Shown here: positions 16,260-24,902 of the stretch, in pieces
Layout: every line of letters begins with the position of its first letter
How positions within the stretch are numbered: the first letter of the stretch is position 1
From: Enhydrobacter aerosaccus
GTDB lineage: Bacteria; Pseudomonadota; Alphaproteobacteria; Reyranellales; Reyranellaceae
Direction: 5' to 3'
Assembly (NCBI GenBank): GCA_903832005.1
Contig: CAIKZO010000133.1
Coordinates: 1-50,732, forward strand
DNA length: 50,732 nucleotides
The notes under the pieces: model-generated
What the model was told of the DNA's origin: nothing
Seen by the model: only the letters and a program-made list of their open reading frames with translations
Databases searched by the model: none
Translations under genes and position numbers: made by a program

Positions 16260-18133
16260 ACGCGCCGACCGATCTCTCGCCGACCGTCGCGTTGGTCGGC
16301 AATCCCAATTGCGGGAAGACGGCGCTGTTCAACGCGCTGACCGGCAGCCGCCAGAAGGTCGCGAACTATCCGGGCGTCACCGTCGAGCGCAAGCTCGGCC
16401 GCTTGTCGACGCCGGGCGGCCGCTCGATCGAGCTGCTCGACCTTCCGGGCACCTACTCGCTGCGCGCCCGTTCACCGGACGAAGAGATCACGCGCGACGC
16501 CGTGCTGGATCGCCTGAAGGACGAGATCGCGCCCGACTTGGTGGTCTGCGTGGGCGATGCCTCGAACCTGCGCCTCGCCTTGCGTCTCGCGCTCGAGCTG
16601 AAGCATGTCGGCCGCCCGGTGATGCTGGCGCTCAACATGATGGATATCGCCCGCAAGCGCGGCATCGAGATCGACCTCGCCAAGCTCTCCGCTGAACTCG
16701 GCGTGCCGGTCGTGAGTTCGGTCGCCGTGCGGCGCGGCGGGACCGACGCGCTGCTGGCCGAACTCGACCGGCAGCTGGCCAATTTACCGGCGGCCACGAT
16801 TGCCGATTGGCAGGCGCCCGACGCCAGTGGCCTGCGTACGGCCCAGCGCGAAGCCGATCGCGTGCTGCGCGCCGCGGTGAAGATGCCCAGCGCGCCCGAT
16901 CTCGGCACGACGCGCGTCGACGCGGTGCTGCTGCATCCGGTGGCAGGCCTCGTGATCCTGCTCGCCATCCTGTTCGTGATGTTCCAGGCGGTGTTCGCCT
17001 GGGCGAAGCCCGCGATGGACCTGATCTCCGACGGCTTCACCTGGCTCGGCGCCTTCGTGGGATCGCTGCCCATGCCCGAGCTGCTGCAGAGCTTCCTGAA
17101 GGACGGCGTGATCGCCGGTGTCGGCAGCGTGATCGTCTTCCTGCCGCAGATCGTCATCCTGTTCTTCTTCATCCTGCTGCTCGAAGACTTGGGCTACATG
17201 GCGCGCGCGGCCTTCCTGATGGACAAGATCATGGGCGGCGCCGGCCTGCACGGCCGCGCCTTCATCCCGTTGCTCTCGTCCTTCGCCTGCGCCATCCCGG
17301 GCATCATGGCCACGCGGGTGATCGACGATCGGCGCGATCGGCTGACCACGATCCTGGTAGCGCCGCTGATGACCTGTTCGGCGCGCATCCCCGTCTACAC
17401 GTTGATCATCTCGGCCTTCATCCCGGACCGCGAGGTCTGGGGCTTCATGGGCCTGCAGGGGTTGGTGATGTTCGGCCTCTATGCCGTGGGCATCGTTGGC
17501 GCGCTCACCGTGTCGTTCGTGATGAAGAGGCTGCTCTGGCGCAGCAGCGTGGGCGAGCCCTTCATGCTCGAGCTGCCCGACTACAAGATCCCGCAGGCCA
17601 GGAGCCTAATCATGGGTGTGTTCGCGCGCGCCATGGCGTTCCTGAAGCGCGCCGGCACGACCATCCTGTCGATGATGATCCTGATCTGGGTACTGGCCTC
17701 GTTCCCCGAAGCGCCGGCCGGCGCCACCGATCCCGCGATCAACTACAGCCTGGCCGCGATGATCGGCCACTTCATCGAGCCGGTGACGATGCCGCTCGGC
17801 TTCAACTGGCAGATCAACGTGGCGCTGATCCCGGGCATGGCCGCGCGCGAAGTGGCGGTCGGCGCCCTCGGCACGATCTACGCCGTGAATGGCGGCGCGG
17901 AAGCAACGCAACAGATCGGTCAGGCGCTGGCCGGCCACTGGAGCCTCGGCACGGCGTTGGCGCTGCTCGCCTGGTACATCTTCGCCCCGCAGTGCGCCTC
18001 GACCCTGGCCGTGATCCGGCGCGAGACCGGTGGCTGGAAATGGATGTGGATCACCTTCGGCTACATGCTGGCGTTGGCGTATGTCGCCGCTCTGATCACC
18101 TACCAGGTCGTCGCCGCGCTCGGCGCGGGTTGA
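16256..18133 (+). CDS. feoB: Ferrous iron transporter B (GTPase-permease)
   Basis: The 625-residue inner-membrane Fe2+ transporter has an N-terminal G domain with G1 GNPNCGKT (15-22), a G2 Thr in GVTVE, G3 DLPG (62-65) and G4 NMMD (127-130). A helical spacer leads to the membrane part from about residue 220. The two Gate repeats show the diagnostic Cys motifs: a C within SSFACAIPGIMATR and one in MTCSARIPVYTLI, plus a late FAPQCASTLAVI. The length is shorter than E. coli FeoB (773) but normal for this subgroup. It is coupled to feoA; no feoC is seen. The next gene is a large regulator. Confidence 0.95.
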   Translation: MNAPTDLSPTVALVGNPNCGKTALFNALTGSRQKVANYPGVTVERKLGRLSTPGGRSIELLDLPGTYSLRARSPDEEITRDAVLDRLKDEIAPDLVVCVGDASNLRLALRLALELKHVGRPVMLALNMMDIARKRGIEIDLAKLSAELGVPVVSSVAVRRGGTDALLAELDRQLANLPAATIADWQAPDASGLRTAQREADRVLRAAVKMPSAPDLGTTRVDAVLLHPVAGLVILLAILFVMFQAVFAWAKPAMDLISDGFTWLGAFVGSLPMPELLQSFLKDGVIAGVGSVIVFLPQIVILFFFILLLEDLGYMARAAFLMDKIMGGAGLHGRAFIPLLSSFACAIPGIMATRVIDDRRDRLTTILVAPLMTCSARIPVYTLIISAFIPDREVWGFMGLQGLVMFGLYAVGIVGALTVSFVMKRLLWRSSVGEPFMLELPDYKIPQARSLIMGVFARAMAFLKRAGTTILSMMILIWVLASFPEAPAGATDPAINYSLAAMIGHFIEPVTMPLGFNWQINVALIPGMAAREVAVGALGTIYAVNGGAEATQQIGQALAGHWSLGTALALLAWYIFAPQCASTLAVIRRETGGWKWMWITFGYMLALAYVAALITYQVVAALGAG

Positions 18134-18145
18134 AAATGGTCCTCG

Positions 18146-18174
18146 GTTGACGCTCCCGATGCCCGATGGTCAAC
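18146..18174. promoter_or_regulatory. GTTGAC/GTCAAC inverted repeat upstream of the large regulator
   Basis: GTTGAC at 18146-18151 and GTCAAC at 18169-18174 are perfect inverted 6-base half-sites with 17 bases between them, so their centres are 23 bases (about two helical turns) apart. They lie between feoB and the regulator ATG at 18203. TTGAC could also act as a -35 box. A pair of direct CCCGATG repeats lies in the spacer. Confidence 0.35.
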
Positions 18175-18202
18175 ATCGCGGTGAATTCAGTCAGAGTGCG
18201 CG

Positions 18203-21097
18203 ATGGCGGCCTCCCAGAATGTCACCGAATTTGCTCGATCGGTTTATGTCTCGAATGACTGCGAGATCGACTTGGGTCGCCGTGAGCTTCGGATACTCGG
18301 GGCGACCGTACCGGTTGGGAGCCGGGCCTTCGAGATCATCGAGATTCTGGCCAAGTCGGCAGGGGAGCTTGTCACCAAGGACGAGCTGATGAATCGCATC
18401 TGGGCTGGGGCGATTGTCATGGATAATACACTCCGGGTTCACACGGCGGCAGTTCGCAAGGCACTTGGCCCTTACCGGAATTTGCTGAAGACCGAGGCCG
18501 GCCGCGGCTACCGACTGCTCGGCAGCTGGACGGTCCGGCAGCAGGACGCGCCACAGCCGTCAAAGGGCTTCCAGCAGACAGGCGCAGGCGGTGAATCGCT
18601 ACGTCCCGATTTCCCGGCGTCCGTTGTTCATCTCGTTGGTCGAGCAGCGGCAGCGCAGCGACTGCGGGACCTTATTTCCGCTTACCGCGTCGTGACGCTG
18701 ACGGGGCCAGGCGGCATCGGCAAATCCGCGCTCGCGCTCGCGGTCGCACGCGATGTCCTCGGCGAATTCGCCGACGGCGGCCGGCTTGTCGAACTGGCCT
18801 CCTTGTCCGATCCGGACCTCGTGCCGTCCGCGGTGGCCAGCGCTCTCGACCTGAAGATCGGCGGCGAAAGGATTTCCGCCGATGCCGTTGCGCAGGCTAT
18901 CGGCGAACAGCATGTCCTGCTGATGCTCGATAATTGCGAGCACGTCGTCGATGCGGCGGCAAATCTGGCGGAAATGCTCGTTCAGCGCTGCCCGCGCATC
19001 ACGATCCTGGCGACGAGCCGTGAGGTTTTGCGGATCGACAACGAGTTCGTCCATCGCGTTCCGCCACTCGCAGTGCCGGCCGTGGAAGCACTGGATCGGG
19101 ATCACATCGCCGGTCACAGCGCGGTGGAGCTTTTCATCGTCAGGGCGCAAGGACTGGACCCGGATTTTTCACCGCAGGCGGGAGACCTCCCGACGATCGC
19201 CGAGATCTGCCGGAGACTCGACGGTATACCGTTGGCCATCGAGTTCGCGGCGGCGCACGCTGCCACGTTCGGCATTCAGCAGGTGGCCATGGGTCTGCGC
19301 GATCGCTTCGCCCTGCTGACGCGCGGTCGCCGTACCGCGCTGCCGCGACATCGGACCCTGCGCGCCGCGCTCGACTGGAGCTATGCGCTGCTTCCGCAAG
19401 TGGAACGCAAATTATTGCGGCACCTGGCCGTCTTTCCGGCCGGTTTTTCTATCGATGCCGCCATCGCCGTCACAAGAGACACCGAGCTCGACGCGTCTGT
19501 CGTCATGGACGGCATCGGGAATCTCGTCTCGAAGTCGCTCGTCACGCTCGATAAATCCGACGCGATCACCCGGTGGTCCTTATTGGAAACGATCCGGAGC
19601 TACGCGCAGGAGAAGCTCGCCGAACACGCTGAGACCGCCTCGGCCGCGCGATATCAGGCGGGGTATTTTCGCGATCTCTTCGCGCTGCCCGCATTGGAAG
19701 CCAGACCTCGGTTGTCGAACGATGATCTGACGCGTCGCGTCCGGGAGATCGACAGTATTCGTGCGGCCCTGGATTGGTGTTTCTCCGCCGTTGGGGACGT
19801 TGCCATCGGTGTGCATCTGACGGCCGTTTACGCACCTGTATGGCTGCATCTATCGCTCATGGGCGAGTGCCGCGACCGCTGCGAGCGTGCGCTGCTGAGC
19901 TTCGATTCGCGGTCTGGATTGGATGTGCGGTTGCAGATGGAGCTGCAGCTTGCTCTTGCAAGCGCACTGGTCATCACCTTGGGCCCGGCTGAACAGATCG
20001 AAGCGGTCCTGGCGAAGGCTCTTGAAACCGCCGAGGCCCTCGATGACTTCGATGCACAGGCACGAGCTCTGGCTGATCTGTCGACCACGCAGTTGTATCA
20101 CCGGGACTACCAGAAGGCGCTCAATGCGTCGGAACGGCTCCGACAGGTGGCGGATCGGCTCCGCGACCCGGGTATGGTGGCCATTGCCGCGCAACGTATC
20201 GGCACCAGACTGCTTACTGCCGGCAAGCTTCGCGAAGCCCGGCAATGCTTCGAGCGCATCCTTGAAACGCCGCTCTTGCCGAAACATCAGCAGCCGGAAC
20301 TCTGGAACTATCGTTATGCCCGGGCGATGGCCCGCGCGATGTTGGCCCGGGTATTATGCCTGCAGGGATTCACGGAGAGGGCTTACCTGGAAGCCCGCAT
20401 CAGCGTTGACGAGGCGCCCACCAAGGAGCGCCCCCTGACCGTCTGCCGGGTTCTCAATTTCGGCATGTGCCGCGTCGCGCCCATGATCGGTCGTTTCGAG
20501 GAAGCCGAACAGGCGATCGCGCAGTCGATCGCAGTCGCAACGACATTGAGCGCGCCTTTCTGGCAAATCCTCGGGCTTTTCCTGAAAGGCAAGTTGCTGG
20601 TCGATCGTCGTGAGTTTGCCGAGGCTTCGACGGTGCTCCGCGATGCGTTCGACAAATGCGGTCAAAACGGGTGGCGCATTTCCTATCCTGAGTTCAAGGG
20701 TGCTCTTGCGGCCGCACACCTCGGGCTTGGCGAGACAGATGAGGCGCTCGAGGCCGCGAATGACGCCATCGCCAACTCGGGCGCCCAGCACGGTCATGCA
20801 TGGTATCTGCCCGAACTGCTCCGCCTGAAAGGCGAAGCCTTGCTGCAGCAGGGAGCGGAGGGAGCCGCTTCCGCGGCGGCCGTTTGTTTCGAGCAGGCGG
20901 GCGAGACGGCGCGAGAGCAGGGCGCGTTGTTTTGGGAGCTGCGCATTGCCCTCAGCTTTGCGCGCTTGCGCGTGACCCAAGACCGCGGGCCTGACGCTCA
21001 TCGATTGCTCATGTCGGTCTATGGCCGATTCACTGAAGGGTTCGATACCCCCGATCTCCAAGAGGCGAAGACGCTGCTCGACGCGCTCACGACCTGA
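18203..21097 (+). CDS. OmpR-type winged-helix / NB-ARC-like ATPase / TPR transcriptional regulator
   Basis: The 964-residue protein has three parts. Residues 13-107 form an OmpR/PhoB-type winged helix (FEIIEILAKSAGELVTKDELMNRIW, TLRVHTAAVRKAL). Residues about 140-480 form a STAND-type ATPase with Walker A GPGGIGKSA at 168-176, Walker B LLMLDN at 239-244 and an arginine-bearing sensor region LATSREVL. The rest is a helical, TPR-like array. Such proteins are signal-gated activators; the ligand binds the helical part and nucleotide drives oligomerisation. The ATG at 18203 is preceded by weak GTG alternatives. It ends 11 bases inside the converging HutD-like gene. No receiver or kinase partner is nearby, so the target genes cannot be named. 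Confidence 0.85.
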   Translation: MAASQNVTEFARSVYVSNDCEIDLGRRELRILGATVPVGSRAFEIIEILAKSAGELVTKDELMNRIWAGAIVMDNTLRVHTAAVRKALGPYRNLLKTEAGRGYRLLGSWTVRQQDAPQPSKGFQQTGAGGESLRPDFPASVVHLVGRAAAAQRLRDLISAYRVVTLTGPGGIGKSALALAVARDVLGEFADGGRLVELASLSDPDLVPSAVASALDLKIGGERISADAVAQAIGEQHVLLMLDNCEHVVDAAANLAEMLVQRCPRITILATSREVLRIDNEFVHRVPPLAVPAVEALDRDHIAGHSAVELFIVRAQGLDPDFSPQAGDLPTIAEICRRLDGIPLAIEFAAAHAATFGIQQVAMGLRDRFALLTRGRRTALPRHRTLRAALDWSYALLPQVERKLLRHLAVFPAGFSIDAAIAVTRDTELDASVVMDGIGNLVSKSLVTLDKSDAITRWSLLETIRSYAQEKLAEHAETASAARYQAGYFRDLFALPALEARPRLSNDDLTRRVREIDSIRAALDWCFSAVGDVAIGVHLTAVYAPVWLHLSLMGECRDRCERALLSFDSRSGLDVRLQMELQLALASALVITLGPAEQIEAVLAKALETAEALDDFDAQARALADLSTTQLYHRDYQKALNASERLRQVADRLRDPGMVAIAAQRIGTRLLTAGKLREARQCFERILETPLLPKHQQPELWNYRYARAMARAMLARVLCLQGFTERAYLEARISVDEAPTKERPLTVCRVLNFGMCRVAPMIGRFEEAEQAIAQSIAVATTLSAPFWQILGLFLKGKLLVDRREFAEASTVLRDAFDKCGQNGWRISYPEFKGALAAAHLGLGETDEALEAANDAIANSGAQHGHAWYLPELLRLKGEALLQQGAEGAASAAAVCFEQAGETAREQGALFWELRIALSFARLRVTQDRGPDAHRLLMSVYGRFTEGFDTPDLQEAKTLLDALTT

Positions 21098-21656
21098 CGC
21101 CGGCGATCTCCACTTCCAGCCAGTCCGCCGCCTCGACGGCGGTGCTCTCCGTCCCCTCGATCAGCAGACTGTCCAGGCGCGCCAAGGCGACGGACTCCGT
21201 GCCGACAGCGCAGCTCAGGCGATTCGACAGCGAAACGATCACGCGCACATGCCCGCGATCGATGCTTGTGCCGGCGGCATGGTGTCGACGCACGATGTGG
21301 GAATAGCGCGTCCGCCGGGTCATGACGTTGCAGTCTGCAATCGGCCCCTGGAGGAGGGATGCGCGATAGGGCCGCTCGCCGGGAAAAGAAAACGGTTCGT
21401 CCCCGCGCTGAAGCGCGGTGCGCTCGCCCCCGTCGTCGAGCTCGATGCCTTGGCCGTCGGTAACGATCATCGTCCGATCGATCCCCGGGAAGAGGGAGAA
21501 GGGACCGGAACTGGCCACGGTGGCGAGGCTGAGGCGCCAATCGAAAGTATCGATGGTCGAGGACGCCGGGAATTTGACGACTTCCCGCGTCGTGCCGCCG
21601 CCGTTCTTCCAGGGCGTCGACGGCAGGGACTCGGCGGGGATGAGCTTCCAGACCAT
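21087..21656 (-). CDS. HutD/Ves-family cupin-like protein
   Basis: This 189-residue protein carries the HutD/Ves hallmarks: an N-terminal LPSTPWKNGGGTTREV, a central DWRLSLATVASSGPFSLFPG, and the RTMIVTDGQGIEL strand. HutD belongs to the histidine utilisation regulon, where its role is poorly defined (perhaps a governor of Hut induction); Ves is a cold- or stress-linked E. coli relative. There are no hut genes in the window. The start is an ATG at 21654-21656, 12 bases after the glycosyltransferase stop. Its 3' end overlaps the regulator's by 11 bases on the opposite strand. Confidence 0.85.
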   Translation of the reverse strand: MVWKLIPAESLPSTPWKNGGGTTREVVKFPASSTIDTFDWRLSLATVASSGPFSLFPGIDRTMIVTDGQGIELDDGGERTALQRGDEPFSFPGERPYRASLLQGPIADCNVMTRRTRYSHIVRRHHAAGTSIDRGHVRVIVSLSNRLSCAVGTESVALARLDSLLIEGTESTAVEAADWLEVEIAGVRS

Positions 21657-21668
21657 GCGCGCCGGAGC

Positions 21669-23495
21669 CTAGCGCTTCAGCTCATAAAGCGCGATCGACC
21701 GTCTTCCTTCTTCGGGCACAATGGAGCGCCACAGCGCATTGTCGACCGGCGTGCCGTGGTCGCGCACCCATTTCACGAAGTCGCCCGTGCCGCCCTGGCG
21801 TGTCCGTCCACCCGGCAGCAGCACGTAGCGGACCTCGCCGCGTGCGACCATCCCGGCAAAAGCATCGAGCGACAGGATCGGGTCGGTGCCGATGTAGCCG
21901 CCGAAGGCCAGCGCCGGCAGGCCGGTGCGGACAATCACCGGCGCCACCAGGTTGGTGGTGGGCGCGGCCACGATGAAGCGGGCATCGCCGCGGTTGGCGG
22001 CGAGGAACTGGACCAGCTTGGGATCGTCGCTCAGGCCCGCGAAGTTGCGCGACAGCAGCGGTCCGCGGCCGTCGTTGAGGCCGAGCCAGCGGCCGAAGCT
22101 CGACGACGGCAGCGTGTGGTTGCCCGCCATGAAGATCGTGCTGAGTGCCCAGGCCATCGGCAGGATCAGCAGGGCAAAGCCGCCGATTGCGGCCGGCGGC
22201 CGCTTGCCGCGCCACAAGGTGCCGGCCGCCGCGAGCACGCCGATGGCGGGAAAGCCGATCCAGATCGAGGTCCATCCCAGCGAAGCGCCCGCGATATAGA
22301 CCTGCCACAGGCCGCAGAGCGCCAGGCCAAGCGCCAGGGCTGAAGGTCCGCGGCGCCACAGCAGGACACAGCCGATGGCCGACAGGGCCGCGATCGGCGG
22401 CCCGAGCGCCGACAGGTAATAGGCATGGAAGATGCCGCCTGCGGCGCTGAAGACGATCCCATAGGCCAGCGCCCATACGCCCCATAGCGCGAGCGAGGCG
22501 GCCGTCGCGTCGATCCGGCGCCGCCGGCCCAGCGCCAGCACGAGGCCGATCAGGGCAAGCGGCAAGGTCCAGGCGAACTGGCTGGCAAGCGTTGGTGCTG
22601 CCAGCCGCAGCGGTCCCACGGGCACCGAGTCGTAATTCTCGAAGCGCGGTTCGCTGGTTGCCTGTGTCTGTACCGGGGCTTGTATCGGCGGTCCCGCGGC
22701 GCGCGGCGGCCGGTCGCGCACGAAGCGTTCGAGCCCGTTGTGCACCACAATCAACTCCAGCATGGAGTTTTCCTTGGTGCTGCCAGCGAAGGGGCGCGCC
22801 TTGGCGGTCGTGAGGTCGAACACCACGGCCCATGACAGGCTGACGACCACCAACGTGGCGCCGGCCGCGAACATCCAGCCGAAGCGTCGCTGCCAGTCGA
22901 GCGCGCCCGATAACCACCAGCCGGCCAGCAGGGCGGGACCGCAGATCAATGCCGCCAGCATCTTCACGTTGAAAGCCACGCCCAGCAGCGCCATCGCGAA
23001 CACGAGGGCGAGGCCGCGCCCACGTAACGCCGTCCACGCGGCCAGCAGCAGGAACAGGACCAGCCAGGAATCGGTGTTGTTGCTGCGGTCGATGGCTACC
23101 GAGATCGGATTGATCGCCAACAGGGACGCCGCGATCAGCGCCGCCGTGGGACCGAACGGCCGCAGCACCAGCCGGTGGAGGATCGCGACCGACGCGATGC
23201 CGGCCAGCATCTGCGGCAGGTGGATCGACCAGCCGCTGAAGCCCAGGACCCAGGCGAAGAGGGCCTGGATCCAGAAGGCGACCGGCGGCTTGTCGAGCGA
23301 GACGACGCCCGCCGGATCGAAGGCGTTGAAGAAGAACAGCCGGCCGCCGCCGAGCATGCTGCGCACGCCGGCGGCGTAATATTCGGTACCGAAGCCGTTG
23401 GCGTCGATCCGCCAGAAGCGCAGAAGGGCTGCGAGCAACAGCACGCCCGCAAGGCAGGCCGCGTCGATCCGCTGTCGTGTCCAGAATCCGGTCAT
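21669..23495 (-). CDS. ArnT-like/GT39 family membrane glycosyltransferase
   Basis: The 608-residue inner-membrane protein has about 12 hydrophobic segments. Its first periplasmic loop contains RFWRIDANGFGTEYYAAGV and DPAGVVSLDKPPVAFW, matching the catalytic acidic and DKPP motifs of lipid-linked glycosyltransferases related to ArnT and protein O-mannosyltransferases. The C-terminal 200 residues form a soluble domain. Enzymes of this type move a sugar from a polyprenyl-phosphate carrier onto lipid A, polysaccharide or protein; the acceptor cannot be read here. It lies between a DUF486 membrane protein and a HutD-like gene, all on the minus strand. Confidence 0.82.
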   Translation of the reverse strand: MTGFWTRQRIDAACLAGVLLLAALLRFWRIDANGFGTEYYAAGVRSMLGGGRLFFFNAFDPAGVVSLDKPPVAFWIQALFAWVLGFSGWSIHLPQMLAGIASVAILHRLVLRPFGPTAALIAASLLAINPISVAIDRSNNTDSWLVLFLLLAAWTALRGRGLALVFAMALLGVAFNVKMLAALICGPALLAGWWLSGALDWQRRFGWMFAAGATLVVVSLSWAVVFDLTTAKARPFAGSTKENSMLELIVVHNGLERFVRDRPPRAAGPPIQAPVQTQATSEPRFENYDSVPVGPLRLAAPTLASQFAWTLPLALIGLVLALGRRRRIDATAASLALWGVWALAYGIVFSAAGGIFHAYYLSALGPPIAALSAIGCVLLWRRGPSALALGLALCGLWQVYIAGASLGWTSIWIGFPAIGVLAAAGTLWRGKRPPAAIGGFALLILPMAWALSTIFMAGNHTLPSSSFGRWLGLNDGRGPLLSRNFAGLSDDPKLVQFLAANRGDARFIVAAPTTNLVAPVIVRTGLPALAFGGYIGTDPILSLDAFAGMVARGEVRYVLLPGGRTRQGGTGDFVKWVRDHGTPVDNALWRSIVPEEGRRSIALYELKR

Positions 23496-23541
23496 TTCCC
23501 CGGAAGTACTACGCAGGGGAAAGGCCGATCATCCCGCATTT

Positions 23542-23901
23542 TCAGCTGGGAATCGGGCCTTTGAAGACGAAGAAGGCGCCGCCGAAGATCAGCGCGAAGC
23601 CCACCCCGTGGTTCAGGGTGAGCCGTTCGCCGAGATAGAAGACCGAGAAGAAGGCGAACACGACCAAGGTGATCACCTCCTGCATGGTCTTGAGTTCGGC
23701 GGCGTTATAGACCGTGTGTCCCCAGCGGTTGGCGGGGACGGCCAGGCAATATTCGAAGAAGGCGATGCCCCAGCTGACGACGATCACCAGCCACAGCGGC
23801 CGATCGGTGAACTTCAGGTGCCCGTACCAGGCGAACGTCATGAAGACGTTGGAGCACAACAGGAGCACGACGGGCGCAACGGCGGGGGGCAGCCAGGACA
23901 T
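23542..23901 (-). CDS. DUF486 small membrane protein (DMT-like)
   Basis: The 119-residue protein has four hydrophobic segments. It contains the DUF486 signature NVFMTFAWYGHLKF, then WGIAFFEYCLAVPANRWGH and a final FYLGERLTLNHGVGFALIF. The family is a half-size relative of drug/metabolite transporters and probably works as a dimer. The ATG at 23899-23901 is 6 bases after the Bug gene stop, so the two are likely co-transcribed. No substrate is known. Confidence 0.85.
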   Translation of the reverse strand: MSWLPPAVAPVVLLLCSNVFMTFAWYGHLKFTDRPLWLVIVVSWGIAFFEYCLAVPANRWGHTVYNAAELKTMQEVITLVVFAFFSVFYLGERLTLNHGVGFALIFGGAFFVFKGPIPS

Positions 23902-23907
23902 TCGCTT

Positions 23908-24879
23908 CTACTCCGATTTGATGCCGAGCTTCTTGATCAGCGGCACGGCGGTCTTGTCCTCGTGGTCGAACATCGCCGCGAGTTCTTCCGGCGTGCTGGG
24001 CCGCGCGACCGCGGTGAGATCGGCGAATCGCTTGATCGTCACGGGATCGGTCAGGACTTTCACCATCGCCTCGTTCAGCTTCTTCAGCACGTCGGGCGGC
24101 ATCTTGGCCGGACCGAACAGGCCGGTGACCGTCTCGTAGGTGAAGTCCTTGAGTTCCGGCACGCCGGACTCCTTGACGGTCGGGACATCGGGCAGTTCCG
24201 CGACCCTTGTGGCGGAGGTGACGGCCAGCGCACGCACCTTGCCACCCTTGATGTAGCCCAGGGACGCATTCACCTGGTCGACCTGGCCCATCACTTGGCC
24301 CGCGATCACGTCGATCGACGCCTGGCCACCGCCCTTGTAGTGCACCGAGGTGAACTTCGCCTGGGTGGCATCGCTCAACAGCTCGACCACGATGTGGTTG
24401 GTCGTGCCGACACCCGAATCCCCTATCGTGATCTTGCCGGGCGTTTCGCGGCCGGCCTTGATCAGATCGGCCAGTGTCTTGATGGGTGAGTTGGGGGTGA
24501 CGACGATCACACCCGCCACCGACTGGATGTGGCTGATCGGCTGGAAGGCGGTATGCCAGTCGTAAGGCGCATTGCCGTAGATCACCGGCACGTCGACCAT
24601 CGAATTGGCGGAGACGAGAAGATTGTAGCCGTCCGGCGCCGAGCGGGCGACCGCGCCCGAGCCGATCATGCCCGAGGCACCGGCACGGTTGTCGACGACG
24701 ACCGCGACGCCCAGCACGTCCTTCAGCTTGTCGGCGATGATGCGCGCGGTGACGTCGATGTTGCCGCCGGGCGCATACGGCGCCTGGATGGTGATCGGCT
24801 TGTCAGGAAACTCCGCTGCAGCGGGGCTTGCGAGGAGAGCGCTGGCCAACAGGCCGAGCAGGATCGTCCTGATGTTCAT
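23908..24879 (-). CDS. Tripartite tricarboxylate transporter substrate-binding protein (Bug/TctC family), copy 3
   Basis: This 323-residue periplasmic binding protein has a Sec-type signal MNIRTILLGLLASALLASPAAA and a mature start at EFPDKPITIQAPYAPGGNID. GVGTTNHIVVELL and VHYKGGGQA match the ligand-cleft loops of the family. Unlike copies 1 and 2 it lacks the twin-arginine pair, and it is less like them than they are like each other. The ATG at 24877-24879 follows AAAGGAGAG. It is directly downstream of an amidase, and Bug proteins next to amidases are common in organisms rich in this family. The natural ligand may be a product or substrate of that amidase. Confidence 0.9.
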   Translation of the reverse strand: MNIRTILLGLLASALLASPAAAEFPDKPITIQAPYAPGGNIDVTARIIADKLKDVLGVAVVVDNRAGASGMIGSGAVARSAPDGYNLLVSANSMVDVPVIYGNAPYDWHTAFQPISHIQSVAGVIVVTPNSPIKTLADLIKAGRETPGKITIGDSGVGTTNHIVVELLSDATQAKFTSVHYKGGGQASIDVIAGQVMGQVDQVNASLGYIKGGKVRALAVTSATRVAELPDVPTVKESGVPELKDFTYETVTGLFGPAKMPPDVLKKLNEAMVKVLTDPVTIKRFADLTAVARPSTPEELAAMFDHEDKTAVPLIKKLGIKSE

Positions 24880-24902
24880 TGCTTGCACTCTCCTTTGATT
24901 TC

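Noticed and set aside
18203..21097. STAND-type ATPase considered as an anti-phage (Avs-like) defence protein
   Set aside because: Its N-terminus is an OmpR-type DNA-binding domain and no effector domain or defence neighbours are present, so a transcription regulator is the better reading.
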